Positions 9,252 through 18,940 are shown, counted from the stretch's first letter. The stretch: DNA of 64,000 nt from Bog-473 sp036502025 (GCA_036502025.1 DASXZJ010000144.1:69851-133850); one strand, 5' to 3'. Program-made: numbers and translations. Notes: a model not told the origin generated them from the sequence alone.

Positions 9252-10157
9252 CTAGCTCTTGGCGCCGTTGAGGGGTGCGGACTTCACCGCGCCGGCCTGG
9301 ATGCCCCACTTCTTCATGATCTTGAGGTACGTGCCGTCCGAGATGAGTTGCTTGATCGCACCTTGCACGGACTTGTCCAGGGTCGTCCCCTTCGGAACGG
9401 CGATGCCGTAGGGAGCGGTTTCGAAGGCCTTCCCGGTCGAGTGGAACTGACCATTCGACTGCTCCACGATGTACTGCGCCACCTGGGAGTCGGCGAAGCC
9501 GACGTTGGCCCGCCCGCTCGAAATGGCCAGGTTGGCGTTGTTCTGGTTCGAGAAGGACAGGACCTTGACCGCCCCCTTCTTCTTCGACTTACACGCCTTG
9601 GCCTGCGACTGGGCATCGGACTGCTCGGTGGTCCCACTTTCGACTGACACCGAGTGACCGCACAGCGCGCTCAGACCGTTGGGATGGTACGAACTATTGG
9701 AACTGACGTAGTAGCCCTCGCCGGCGACGAAGTAGTCCACGAAGTTGACGATCTTCTCGCGCGCTTTGGTGTCGGTGAACGATGACATGCCGAGGTCGTA
9801 CTTGCCTGATTGGAGGGCCGGGATGATGGTGTCGAAGGTGGCGTTGAGGAGCGTCACCTTGAGTCCAAGCACCTGGCCGATGGACTGCGCCAGGTCGGCG
9901 TCCATCCCGATGATGGTCGTCCCGTCCGAAGCCACGAATTCGTCGGGGGCGTAGGTGGCATCGAGGGCAATGGTGAGGGAGCCGTTGGTCTTGATCGCCG
10001 CGGGCACCGCCGCGGCCAGCGACGGCGACGCGGCCACGGTTGGGATGGTGGTCGTTTGGCTGGCGCCCACCGACCCGACCTCGGTCCCGGTGATAACCAG
10101 GGCGGCGATCGCCCCCAACGTCACCAGCTTCAGGCAACCCGTTACTGACAACTTCAT
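9252..10157 (-). CDS. Amino acid ABC transporter substrate-binding protein (family 3)
   Basis: A 301-residue exported binding protein. After a signal peptide comes the SBP_bac_3 fold: LTIALDATYAPDEFV, IIGMDADLAQSIGQVLG, SGKYDLGMSSFTDTKAREK and DGTYLKIMKKWG. Two cysteines (in ALCGHS and AKACKSK) are spaced as in relatives that form a disulfide in the second lobe. There is no clear lipobox, although the Cys in VTGCLK could be checked for lipidation. The ATG at 10157 has GGAGG eight bases upstream; an ATG six bases earlier would be too close to that site. It is the first gene of the importer operon. Confidence 0.9.
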   Translation of the reverse strand: MKLSVTGCLKLVTLGAIAALVITGTEVGSVGASQTTTIPTVAASPSLAAAVPAAIKTNGSLTIALDATYAPDEFVASDGTTIIGMDADLAQSIGQVLGLKVTLLNATFDTIIPALQSGKYDLGMSSFTDTKAREKIVNFVDYFVAGEGYYVSSNSSYHPNGLSALCGHSVSVESGTTEQSDAQSQAKACKSKKKGAVKVLSFSNQNNANLAISSGRANVGFADSQVAQYIVEQSNGQFHSTGKAFETAPYGIAVPKGTTLDKSVQGAIKQLISDGTYLKIMKKWGIQAGAVKSAPLNGAKS

Positions 10158-10755
10158 CCCCATGACCTCCGCCTCAGTGGAACTGAACAGGGCAAGTGTG
10201 CCATGCGTTTGACGAACCCGTGACGATCGCGGCACGGGCAAGCGACGCCACCCGCCCTGGGTCGGCCGAGCGAGCCGGAAAACGGCGTCCAGGTGGGGCC
10301 TTCGACCGTCAGCGCAGCTCCAACGCCCGTTTGGTAGCTTTGCGCCTTAGGGGACGGTGGGCGGGAGAAGGCAGTGGTGCGCATGGAAAAGGGGTTGGAC
10401 ATGGCCATGATCAACGGCACCTGGTCCGCGCCAATTCCCCGGCTGGTGGCCCGCTCACATCGTTTGAAACAGCGGCATTCGGGCATATGAGCCCGCAGCT
10501 AGACAGCCAGGATGCACATGTTTGAACGACGCTTGCCGCGACTGACCTTTCGACCGGTTACCCCGTCGCCGGTCGAAGACCGCAAGAACTCCAGCAACAC
10601 GGGCGGAGACGCGTCCCGAACCGCAACTGACCGGGTGAGGGTCATCGGACCGGACATGGCGTCGCTCACGCTGGTGACCTCGGTGTACATCGGGGTGAAC
10701 AGCAGGGTGTACCAGTATCGAACCACCGGCTCCTGACCAGCCAGCTGCCCATGGG
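10158..10755. other. Non-coding stretch upstream of the amino acid importer
   Basis: About 600 nt between the SnoaL-like gene and the binding-protein gene, both on the minus strand. No open frame here resembles a known protein. A 35-codon plus-strand frame at 10383-10490 has a possible GGGAGAAGG site but nothing else to support it. A perfect inverted repeat is listed separately at 10549-10577. The importer promoter should lie near 10160-10260. Confidence 0.5.
10549..10577. repeat. Perfect 9-bp inverted repeat
   Basis: TTCGACCGG at 10549-10557 is repeated as its exact complement at 10569-10577, leaving an 11-nt loop. There is no run of T on either side, so it is a poor intrinsic terminator. 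It could end transcription of the SnoaL-like gene, or be an operator or RNA element ahead of the importer operon. Confidence 0.5.
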
Positions 10756-11178
10756 TCATCCACCCAGTTGCGCCAGCAAACTCGACAGGTCCCAGTAATC
10801 GCGATGCTCGGTGACCAGGCCGTCGAGGACCTGCCCGACCGAGATGCCTCTGATCACGAACGGCCGGTTGGTCTCCTTCACTGGCCCGACGGCGCCTGAC
10901 TGGGTCCCGCGGGTCTCGGTCTCGAAGGCGAAGCACCCATCCCCGATGGCCAGGTGGCGGGGATGGAATGTGAGATCCGCCGCAAGGGCGTGCGCCTGTG
11001 CGGCCATGGCGCGCACACCCTCATGGCCCACGAAGACGGCCGAGGTGGGAACGTCCTCGTACCTGATCTCGGGGCTCATGAACGCCAGGAGCCGATCCAT
11101 CGCCTCGACGTCTTCGCCGCCGGCTCGGCCGTGGAGTACCCAGGCATCGACGTAGGCGGCCAACCAGTCCAGATCCAC
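10756..11178 (-). CDS. SnoaL-like (NTF2-fold) protein
   Basis: A 140-residue protein with the single-domain NTF2-like fold of the SnoaL family: a helical start (WLAAYVDAWVLHG), MDRLLAFMSPEIRYEDVP, GHEGVRAM and a final HRDYWDLSSLLAQLGG. Members include polyketide cyclases, ketosteroid isomerase-like enzymes and many stress or xenobiotic proteins. The fold is clear but the reaction cannot be inferred. It stands alone; the next minus-strand gene is 600 nt away. Confidence 0.8.
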   Translation of the reverse strand: MDLDWLAAYVDAWVLHGRAGGEDVEAMDRLLAFMSPEIRYEDVPTSAVFVGHEGVRAMAAQAHALAADLTFHPRHLAIGDGCFAFETETRGTQSGAVGPVKETNRPFVIRGISVGQVLDGLVTEHRDYWDLSSLLAQLGG

Positions 11179-11283
11179 GAGTGCCTCCTTAGGCTCGGGG
11201 CTGTGTCGTCACGATAGCCAGGAGGGCACCCGCCCGTTGCCGCCCCACGTAGCCCGGCTCAGGCAGCGTGCTATGCCTGGCCG

Positions 11284-12921
11284 ATGACTTTTCCCTTGGC
11301 TCCCTTCGGCCCCCGCGCGGGCCTACGAGGCATGGTCAACGCGGCCGACCAGCTGGCCTCGAGCGCAGGCCTCGCCGCCCTCGAGCAAGGCGGGACGGCC
11401 GCCGACGGCGCGGTCGCCGCCGCCGCAGTCATGGCGGTCACCAGCCCCCACCTCTGCGGGATGGGCGGTGACCTCCTGGCCATGGTCTCGGCTCCCGGGG
11501 CCGATCCCGTGGCGCTGCTCGCCGTCGGCCGCGCGGGTTCGGGTGTGGACGCCGGCCGCATGCGCCGGGAAGGGCTCTCGGTCATGCCGCTCCGGGGCGA
11601 CATCCGCAGCGTCCCGGTGCCCGGAGCCGTCGACGGATGGCTGGCGCTCCACGAGCGCTTCGGTCGACTGCCACTCGGTACCATCTTCGGACCGGCAATC
11701 GAGCTGGCTGAACACGGCTTCGCCGCGTCGATCCTGCTGTCGCTGGCCAGTCATCTGGTCTACGAGGTGCCCGGAGCCGAAGAGTTGTGCCCCCGTGGCC
11801 CGCTGCAACCAGGCGAGCGGGTCAGGCTTCCGGGGATTGCCCGAGCCCTGCGCGCCGTCGTGAGCGATGGGCGCGAAGGCTTCTACGGCGGGGAGTTCGG
11901 GCGCGCCCTGCTCGAGTTGGGCAACGGCGTGTTCGCTCCCGAGGATTTGGCCCGACCGGCTACGGACTGGTGCGAGCCTCTACGGCTTCGGGTCTGGGAG
12001 CACGATCTCTGGACCGTTCCGCCACCGTCACAGGGATACCTCACCCTGGCCAGCGCGTGGATCGCCGAGCACGTGGGCCTCGGCGTTGATCCGTCGGAAG
12101 CGCTGTGGGCGCATCTCGTTGTCGAAGCGTCCCGCGCCGCCGGGTTCGACCGTCCGGGGGTCCTCTACGACGGGGCCGACGGGATGACACTCTTGGACCA
12201 GGAGCGTCTGCTGAAGGCGACGGAGCGGATCGGGGTCGAGCGGGCCGCGGCTCCGGACGTCACGACACCATCGGGCCACACGGTCCCCACCACCATCCCC
12301 CGCCTCGGCGACGGCGACACGACCCACCTGTGCGCAGTCGACGCGGAGGGACTTGGCATCTCGTTGACGCAGTCGAACGCCCTCGACTTCGGCTCACACC
12401 TCGTCGCCGGTTCGACGGGGATCTTCCTGCACAACCGCGGGGTTGGCTTCTCGCTCGAGGACCGCCACCGCGCGGAGTTAACGCCGGGACGCCGGCCCCC
12501 GCACACCCTGTCCCCCATGCTGGCTACCGGGTCAGATCGGTCACTCACCCATCTGGTCGGGGCCATGGGCGGCGACGCCCAGCCGCAGGTCATCCTGCAA
12601 CTGCTGGCCCGCATGCTGCGGGGCGGGCAGGATCCCGCCACGGCGGTGGTGGGCGCTCGCCTGGCCCTCGATGCCCCGTCGGCCGGCCCGTTTCGCCTGT
12701 GGTGGAGTGACGACCTCGCCGTGCAGGTCGAATCGCACGCACCAGAGGAGTGGGCTGCCGGCCTGGCCGCCCGGGGGCACCGGGTGCGGCTCATCCGCGA
12801 TTTCGATCCGACGGCAGTGGGGTGCGCCCAGATCATCTCCGTGGTCGGCCACGAGGACGGGCGCCGCTATGTCGGTGCGGCCGACCCACGCAGCCCCGAC
12901 GGCTCTACCTCCTATCGTTAG
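11284..12921 (+). CDS. Gamma-glutamyltransferase family Ntn-hydrolase
   Basis: A 545-residue gamma-glutamyltransferase-type proenzyme. The autocleavage and nucleophile site is visible in GDGDTTHLCAVD; Thr346 is expected to become the N-terminus of the small subunit. Other family blocks are GGTAADGAVAAAAVMAVTSPHLCGMGGD near the start, SVPVPGAVDGW, and the small-subunit HTLSPML and GAMGGDAQPQ. No signal peptide is seen, so it is probably cytoplasmic, unlike E. coli Ggt. Close relatives act on glutathione, gamma-glutamyl amides or cephalosporin-like acyl groups. A host with mycothiol may use it on other gamma-glutamyl compounds (inference). Confidence 0.9.
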   Translation: MTFPLAPFGPRAGLRGMVNAADQLASSAGLAALEQGGTAADGAVAAAAVMAVTSPHLCGMGGDLLAMVSAPGADPVALLAVGRAGSGVDAGRMRREGLSVMPLRGDIRSVPVPGAVDGWLALHERFGRLPLGTIFGPAIELAEHGFAASILLSLASHLVYEVPGAEELCPRGPLQPGERVRLPGIARALRAVVSDGREGFYGGEFGRALLELGNGVFAPEDLARPATDWCEPLRLRVWEHDLWTVPPPSQGYLTLASAWIAEHVGLGVDPSEALWAHLVVEASRAAGFDRPGVLYDGADGMTLLDQERLLKATERIGVERAAAPDVTTPSGHTVPTTIPRLGDGDTTHLCAVDAEGLGISLTQSNALDFGSHLVAGSTGIFLHNRGVGFSLEDRHRAELTPGRRPPHTLSPMLATGSDRSLTHLVGAMGGDAQPQVILQLLARMLRGGQDPATAVVGARLALDAPSAGPFRLWWSDDLAVQVESHAPEEWAAGLAARGHRVRLIRDFDPTAVGCAQIISVVGHEDGRRYVGAADPRSPDGSTSYR

Positions 12922-12929
12922 AAAGCAGC

Positions 12930-12960
12930 GCCTGGCCCTCCGGTGGTGCCCAGGCCAGGC
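12930..12960 (+). terminator. Hairpin after the gamma-glutamyltransferase gene
   Basis: GCCTGGCC (12930-12937) and GGCCAGGC (12953-12960) form a perfect 8-bp stem with a 15-nt loop, beginning nine bases after the stop codon. It lacks a T-run, as many actinobacterial terminators do. Confidence 0.45.
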
Positions 12961-13133
12961 AGCCAGGACCGGCCTGGGGGTGCGATGCAACACATTTCTG
13001 GTCCGGCAACCGCAAGCATGTCGGCTCTGCCGTATTCCCTTGGTGGCTGCGTCCTCAAAGGGGCGCTGGTGGGAATGCGCTTGACCCTGAGCGTGGCGGC
13101 TCCTGCTGAATTTCGGTTGCTGGTTGATGACAA

Positions 13134-13165
13134 TGCAGCCCGGCGGCTTCGTACCGCCGGTTGCA
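13134..13165 (+). promoter_or_regulatory. Hairpin in the leader of the large exported protein
   Basis: CCGGCGG at 13140-13146 pairs with CCGCCGG at 13154-13160 around a 7-nt loop, and an outer TGCA/TGCA pair (13134-13137, 13162-13165) extends it across a small bulge. It ends seven bases before the GGGGAGG ribosome site at 13173-13179, so folding could affect translation initiation. No known riboswitch class was recognised. Confidence 0.45.
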
Positions 13166-13183
13166 CTATTTAGGGGAGGCTTC

Positions 13184-16100
13184 ATGCGCTCGACAAGGCG
13201 GGGTCGTATCGGCATGGTCGCGAGGGCTTCACTGGCCCTCGGAGTGTCCGGAGCGTTGGCGGGATCCTTCCTCGTGGCCTTCGCCGGGACGGCGTACGCC
13301 ACTGGAACGACATGGTTCGTAGCGACAACGGGAACCGACACGACAACGTGTACGACGGCAGCTGCGCCGTGCAAAACGATCACCCAGGCGCTCACCAACG
13401 CCAAGGAAGGTGACACGATCAGCGTGGGGACGGGAACGTTCACCAAGCCGCTGCTCATCACCAAGGGCGTCACCATTCAGGGGGCCGGCCAAAGCTCAAC
13501 TTTCATCGATGGCGGAGAAACAACTCCCACCGCGTCGAGTGTGTCGGCCATGGACGTCGACCTTCCCAATGGCGACGCCAACGTGCTGACTGTCAGCGGC
13601 GTCACCATCCAGCACGGGATCAGCACTTTCGGGGGCGGGATCGAGTTACTTGCCGGCAACATGATCGTCAACAATTCGACCATTACGAACAACGAAGCGG
13701 GAGGCATCGCCAAGTCAATCGGCGGTGCCGGAATCGGCGAGCTTGGAACCATCCTCGGAACGACGCAACAGTTGACGCTGAACAACGACACGATCTCAAA
13801 CAACAAAACGGTTGTCTTCACCGGACTAACCATCGATGGCGGAGGTCTCTACCTTGCGGGGCCGGCATCCATCGCCGGTTCGACCATCACTGGGAACTCC
13901 ACGGCAGGCTCGGCTTACGGCGGCGGGATCTTCATGGCCAAGCTTGTCGCCACCGACTCGGCGGTCGTGTCACTCACAGATTCGACGGTCAACGGGAACT
14001 CCTCGGTTGTTGGCGGAGGAATCTGCAATTACAGCGGGGGCCAACTCACGCTGATCGGTGATTCGAACGGGACCAGCTCGGTCTCCTCAAATACCGGAAC
14101 CGACGGCGCCGGCATCTACGACGTGGGTTCAGCCACGATCACCAATACGGCAATCTCTTCGGACGTCGCCTCATTCGAAGGCGGAGGCTTCTTCGAGACT
14201 CAGGCCGTTGCCGCCGATGCTCCAGTCATCACGGCAACCGGCGTCACCCTGGCATCCAACAAGGCGCTCATCGCCGGCGGTGGAGTGGTGAACGCCGCCT
14301 CCGTCTTCACCATGAACGGTGGCTCAATTGCGGGCAGTGCCGCCGTCGACGGAGCGGGCCTTTACGTGGCCGGCGGTGGAACGGCTTCACTCATCGGCGC
14401 GACCGTCTCGAACAACATCGCCAACGGCGGCTCGACCGCCAATGGAGGGTTGGGTGGCGGAATCTTCAACGCCGGCGCTCTCAGCGTCACCGGTCACTCG
14501 ATCCTCACCGCCAACCAAGCCATCGCGTCGTCTGCCGCGTCGACTCTTACCGGTTGGGGCGGCGGTGTCTTCGATGGACCGGCCGCCGCCGGCAACGCGC
14601 CTACCTTCACCCTGACCAACAGCACGGTGAGTGGAGGTTCCTTGGTCTCCGGTACCAATGCAGCCGTTGGGGGTGGCCTTGCGGTCACCGGCAACGTGCT
14701 GGGGTCGGTTGCACCCGGGTTCAGTGCCACGGCAGCTACCTTCACCGGCTCGGGAGACACCATTTCCGGCAACACCGCCATTGACGGCGGGGGGGCCTAC
14801 GTGGGCGGTACGGCATCTTTCGCCGGGTCTACGTTCTCCGGCAATGCCGCCTCGGGATCGACTCTCTCTCTGGGAGGAGGCCTGTTCGTCGGCAAGGACG
14901 TGGCGAGTGACCCTGCATCGGCCGTGGTCGATTCGACATCATTCAGCCAGAACTCCGGTGTGCTCGGCGGCGGTGCGGCGGTCAACTCGTCCTCCACGCT
15001 CACCATCAAGAACGCCAGCGTCTTCAACCAGAACTCGGCCACCAACAGCGGCGGCGGCCTCTATCTGGGCGGGAATGCCACCATCGCCGATTCCACCTTG
15101 GAGAACGGGACGGCTGCGGAGTTCGGCGGCGCCATTTTCGACGGATCCGTTGTGGCCGCCGACACACCCGTTCTCACTGGGACCAACGTGACCATGACTG
15201 GGAACTCCACGCCCTTCGAGGGCGGTGCGGTGACGGTGGCGGCCAAAGCCACTCTGAACCTGAGCGGAGGGTCGCTGGACAACAACACCAGCGTGGCCGG
15301 TGGTGGCCTGCTCATCGCAGCCGGCGGCAAGTCACAAATCACAGGGACTGATATCTCGGGCAACACGGCCAACGGCAGCGACGGCGGGGCCGTTGACAAC
15401 GGTGGTGCGCTCACCATCGTCGGTAGTGAAATCGTGGGCAACAAGGCGATCCCTGCCTCTGGATCACCCACAACCACAGGATTCGGCGGCGCCATCTACA
15501 GCGGATCGGGTGCGGCCTCGACGGCAGTCACGTTGACCCTGGCGAGCGACACGATTTCGGACAACACCGCCAACGCTGCCGGCGCGCTTCTCACGATCTC
15601 GACAGGGTCGGGCGATACCAACACCACGTCGATCACCAATTCCACCGTCACCGGGAACATCGCAGGTCCAAGCTTCGGAGCCATCGATGCCTTCGATCCC
15701 GTGACGATCACCTCGAGCACCATCAACGGCAATACCGCGCCTGCAGGTCACAGCGCCGGCTTGTTCGTTGAGGTCGCCGGTGCCATCAGCGTCGCCGGGA
15801 GCGATGTGACCGGGAACAACGCCGGGGCAAACTGCTCTTCGCCCGTGGTGGACGGTGGATACAACCTCACCGACAGCGCCGATGCCAGTTGCGGCTTCAC
15901 CTCGGCCAAGCACGACATCTCGGCGAACCCCCAGCTTGGAGCGCTCGCTTCGAATGGCGGACCGACCATGACCGAGTTGCCCGCACCGACGAGTCCCCTC
16001 ATCAATCAAATCCCCGTGAACAGTTCCACCGGCCTGAACGACGCCGTAAGCGGTAGCCCGGTAGTCCTCTGCGCCACCGGAGCGACCGACCAACGGGGTA

Positions 16101-17269
16101 CCGCACGACCCGAGGGTGCCACCTGCGACATTGGCTCAGTTGAAGTGGGCGTCTCGCCACCGACGGTGAGTGGGCCATTGGCGGCAACCTTCCTGGTCGG
16201 GGTGGCGGGGATTCCGCAGATATTCACCACAACCGGTACGTCGACCGCGCAACTTTCCGAAAGTGGCTCGCTACCCAGTGGGGTGACCTTCCAAGACAAC
16301 AACGACGGGACCGCAACGCTGGCGGGTAAGCCAGCCAACGGAACCACGGGCACATTCCCCATCACCATCACGGCCGCCAACGGCACGGCGCCGAACGCCA
16401 CCCTCTCGTTCGTGCTCACCGTGGATCAGGCGGCCGCTCTCTCGGGCCCGTCCGGTGACACCTTCACGGTGAACACGGCAGGTTCTGACAGTTTTGTGGC
16501 CACGGGGACTCCCATTCCCGCCGTGAGTGAGTCCGGAACCCTCCCGAACGGGGTGACCTTCTCGGACAACGGGCATGGGACGGGGACCTTGGCCGGGACG
16601 CCGGCCGTGGGCACACAGGGCACGTACGCCGTGGTGATTACGGCCCACAACGGTGAGGGTGCCGATGCGACACTCAACTTCACGCTCACCGTGTTGCCCC
16701 CGGTCACCATCACCACCACCTCTCTGCCCAGTGGCACGGTGGGTACCGCCTACGCGACGACCCACCTGGCCGCGGGCAACGGTGTGGCCCCCTACACGTG
16801 GAGCTTGGCCTCCGGATCGCTTCCGGCCGGCCTGACGCTGGCCAACAACGGCACCATCAGCGGCACACCGAACGGACCGGCGGGAACCTCAAGCTTCGTA
16901 ATCAGGGTGACCGATTCGGCCACGCCGTCCGGCACCGCGACCCAGGCGCTCTCAATCACAGTTGCGAAGGGAACGACCTCCCTGGCGGTCAGCCCCCTCC
17001 TCCTCGGCCCGCCGTTGGTGCTCACTATTGGCTCGGCATCAGCCATTCTCACTGGTGGGAGTCCCCTGGCGGGGATCGCTGGTCAGACCGTGACGTTCAA
17101 GGCGGGATCGACCACGCTGTGCACCGGAGTGACGGGGGCCAATGGAGCAGTCACCTGCAACTTCACGGTGAACGGCTTGCTGGTCGCCGTTCTGAGCAAC
17201 GGAGTCACGGCCACGTATGCCGGTTCCTCCAGCTGGCTACCTTCGAGCGGGTCTGCCGGGCTCCTCTAG
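13184..17269 (+). CDS. Large exported beta-helix and Ig-like repeat protein
   Basis: A 1361-residue secreted or surface protein. ATG 13184 has GGGGAGG four bases upstream and is followed by an Arg-rich signal peptide ending near AYA. Residues about 40-980 are a right-handed parallel beta-helix: it opens with a Cys-paired TCTTAAAPCKTITQAL block, and rungs of the type GGGIF...NNTA.. and G..TISGNTA recur many times, as in Pmp-like and pectate-lyase-like proteins. From about 990 come three putative-Ig (He_PIG) domains, recognisable by LPSGVTFQDNNDGTATLAG and two similar copies, then a bacterial Ig-like domain. No sortase motif or C-terminal membrane anchor is present and no catalytic site was found. 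An adhesin or matrix role is likely. Confidence 0.85.
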   Translation: MRSTRRGRIGMVARASLALGVSGALAGSFLVAFAGTAYATGTTWFVATTGTDTTTCTTAAAPCKTITQALTNAKEGDTISVGTGTFTKPLLITKGVTIQGAGQSSTFIDGGETTPTASSVSAMDVDLPNGDANVLTVSGVTIQHGISTFGGGIELLAGNMIVNNSTITNNEAGGIAKSIGGAGIGELGTILGTTQQLTLNNDTISNNKTVVFTGLTIDGGGLYLAGPASIAGSTITGNSTAGSAYGGGIFMAKLVATDSAVVSLTDSTVNGNSSVVGGGICNYSGGQLTLIGDSNGTSSVSSNTGTDGAGIYDVGSATITNTAISSDVASFEGGGFFETQAVAADAPVITATGVTLASNKALIAGGGVVNAASVFTMNGGSIAGSAAVDGAGLYVAGGGTASLIGATVSNNIANGGSTANGGLGGGIFNAGALSVTGHSILTANQAIASSAASTLTGWGGGVFDGPAAAGNAPTFTLTNSTVSGGSLVSGTNAAVGGGLAVTGNVLGSVAPGFSATAATFTGSGDTISGNTAIDGGGAYVGGTASFAGSTFSGNAASGSTLSLGGGLFVGKDVASDPASAVVDSTSFSQNSGVLGGGAAVNSSSTLTIKNASVFNQNSATNSGGGLYLGGNATIADSTLENGTAAEFGGAIFDGSVVAADTPVLTGTNVTMTGNSTPFEGGAVTVAAKATLNLSGGSLDNNTSVAGGGLLIAAGGKSQITGTDISGNTANGSDGGAVDNGGALTIVGSEIVGNKAIPASGSPTTTGFGGAIYSGSGAASTAVTLTLASDTISDNTANAAGALLTISTGSGDTNTTSITNSTVTGNIAGPSFGAIDAFDPVTITSSTINGNTAPAGHSAGLFVEVAGAISVAGSDVTGNNAGANCSSPVVDGGYNLTDSADASCGFTSAKHDISANPQLGALASNGGPTMTELPAPTSPLINQIPVNSSTGLNDAVSGSPVVLCATGATDQRGTARPEGATCDIGSVEVGVSPPTVSGPLAATFLVGVAGIPQIFTTTGTSTAQLSESGSLPSGVTFQDNNDGTATLAGKPANGTTGTFPITITAANGTAPNATLSFVLTVDQAAALSGPSGDTFTVNTAGSDSFVATGTPIPAVSESGTLPNGVTFSDNGHGTGTLAGTPAVGTQGTYAVVITAHNGEGADATLNFTLTVLPPVTITTTSLPSGTVGTAYATTHLAAGNGVAPYTWSLASGSLPAGLTLANNGTISGTPNGPAGTSSFVIRVTDSATPSGTATQALSITVAKGTTSLAVSPLLLGPPLVLTIGSASAILTGGSPLAGIAGQTVTFKAGSTTLCTGVTGANGAVTCNFTVNGLLVAVLSNGVTATYAGSSSWLPSSGSAGLL

Positions 17270-17273
17270 GAGA

Positions 17274-17322
17274 CCACCATCTCGTGGTGGGGGTGCATCG
17301 GAATCGAAATCCGGTGCACCCC
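17274..17322. terminator. Two back-to-back hairpins, probable bidirectional terminator
   Basis: CCACCA/TGGTGG (17274-17290) is followed directly by a 12-bp stem, GGGGTGCATCGG at 17290-17301 with CCGGTGCACCCC at 17311-17322, containing one G-T pair and a 9-nt loop. It lies between the convergent ends of the exported protein gene and the MFS gene. There is no T-run. Confidence 0.6.
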
Positions 17323-17365
17323 AGCAACACTTAGCTCCGGCCGAACGAATAGACGTGACGCGGCC

Positions 17366-18856
17366 TCAGACGGCGTGCGCCTCGAACTCCCGCCGCTCGT
17401 CAGAGGACAACTCGTTCTCCTCCATCAGGACCTTGGAACCCCGCAGCAGCAACGGTGCCACGATGACCCCGACCACCACGCAACCGGCACCGATGACAAA
17501 GGCCAGCTGGTATCCGCTCGTGAGCGCGGCCTGCACACGGTGTCCGGTCGTCACGAGGGCGTTGGTCCGATTGGTCGCAAGGGTGCTCAGCACGGCCAGC
17601 CCGACGGCCGCCGCCATCTGCTGGGAGACGTTGACGATCCCCGAGCCCAGACCGGCGTCGTCCTTCGGTACTTCTGCCATGGCGATGGTCAGTAGGGGCA
17701 CGAACGCCGTTCCCGCCCCGAGACCAACCAGGAAGAAGGACGGGAACACGTCCGTCAGATAGTGCGCGTGCTCTCCGGCATGGGCCAGGAGAAGGAGCCC
17801 CACCGTCATGGAGACCATGCCGGGCACCAGCACCTGCATGGAGCCGAAACGCTCGACGAGCCGAGCGGTGATACCGGTGGAGAGGGTCGCCACCACCAGG
17901 GTGACCGGGAGAAACGCCAGTCCGGTTTTCAAGGGGTCGTAGTGCAGTACGTGCTCGAGGTAGAGGGCCCCGAGGAAGAAGGTCGAGAACATTCCCGTGG
18001 CCAGGAACCCGCGAATCACACTGGTGCCCATCAGACTCCGCAAGCGGAGGATCCGCAGCGGGACGATGGGGTTCTTGAGCCGCCCTTCCAGGATGACGAA
18101 CGCCGCCAGCATGACCGCAGTGGCACCCACGAACCCAAGAGTGTGGACGGACAACCAGCCGTACTGGGTCGCTGTCACGATGGCGTAGATACCAACCATC
18201 AATGCGGTCGTGACCAATATCGATCCGGCGATATCCACCCCGTTCCGGATCCCGAGGCCCACGTTCTCCTCAATCAACGCTCGCCCCAGCACGAACGTCA
18301 CGACCCCAATAGGCAGATTGATGAAGAAGATCCAGTGCCAATTGATGGTCTGCGAAATGATGCCGCCCACGACCAGTCCGACCGCGCCTCCACCAACGGC
18401 AACGAAGATGTAGGCGCTCATCGCCCGGGCCCTTTCGGCCTTCTTCGGGAACTCTGTGATGATGATGGCCAGGATCACCGAGGCCGACAGCGCGCCCCCG
18501 GCACCCTGCACAAAGCGCCCGGCGATGAGCATGGCTTGGCTGGTGGCGAAGCCGCACACCGCTGACGACGCCGTGAAGAGCGCCACCCCACCGAGGAACA
18601 CCCGCTTGCGACCAATGAGGTCGCCCAGCCGCCCGGCCATCAGAAGGAGGCTGCCGAACGTGATCAGGTACGCGTCGATGACCCATGTGAGATTGGCCTG
18701 GCTGAAGTGGAGATCCCGCTGGATCGACGGCAAGGCGACGTTCACGATCGAACCGTCGAGAGCGTTCATCAGCATGGCCAGGCACACCACGATGAGCGCG
18801 ATCCACCGGCGCCGATCATTTCCCTCGACCGACCGGGTCAGTGTCGTTGCGTCCAT
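17366..18856 (-). CDS. MFS drug exporter, DHA2 (EmrB/QacA) family
   Basis: A 496-residue transporter with about 14 hydrophobic segments. Family motifs are visible: LDGSIVNVALPSI in helix 1 (with the membrane Asp), AGRLGDLIGRKRVFLGG (motif A), and FVQGAGGALSASVILAIIITEFP in helices 4-5. It should export hydrophobic drugs in exchange for protons. ATG 18856 (MDATTLTRS) is chosen; the frame continues upstream through the operator, but that stretch does not look coding. It is transcribed divergently from a MarR regulator across a perfect palindrome, so it is very probably repressed by that protein. Confidence 0.9.
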   Translation of the reverse strand: MDATTLTRSVEGNDRRRWIALIVVCLAMLMNALDGSIVNVALPSIQRDLHFSQANLTWVIDAYLITFGSLLLMAGRLGDLIGRKRVFLGGVALFTASSAVCGFATSQAMLIAGRFVQGAGGALSASVILAIIITEFPKKAERARAMSAYIFVAVGGGAVGLVVGGIISQTINWHWIFFINLPIGVVTFVLGRALIEENVGLGIRNGVDIAGSILVTTALMVGIYAIVTATQYGWLSVHTLGFVGATAVMLAAFVILEGRLKNPIVPLRILRLRSLMGTSVIRGFLATGMFSTFFLGALYLEHVLHYDPLKTGLAFLPVTLVVATLSTGITARLVERFGSMQVLVPGMVSMTVGLLLLAHAGEHAHYLTDVFPSFFLVGLGAGTAFVPLLTIAMAEVPKDDAGLGSGIVNVSQQMAAAVGLAVLSTLATNRTNALVTTGHRVQAALTSGYQLAFVIGAGCVVVGVIVAPLLLRGSKVLMEENELSSDERREFEAHAV

Positions 18857-18940
18857 GTTCTCGATCCCGGGACGGCGCTGGGCGTCCGAATTCGGGCCAC
18901 GGAGCCTGGTGCCATGGCATGAATACATACTTGATTCTGG

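Noticed and set aside
10383..10490. Short 35-codon plus-strand frame ahead of the importer
   Set aside because: Only weak ribosome-site support and no other evidence; noted in the region entry instead.
12922..13183. Cyclic-di-GMP or ydaO riboswitch
   Set aside because: Hairpins are present, but the conserved core sequences of either class could not be found.
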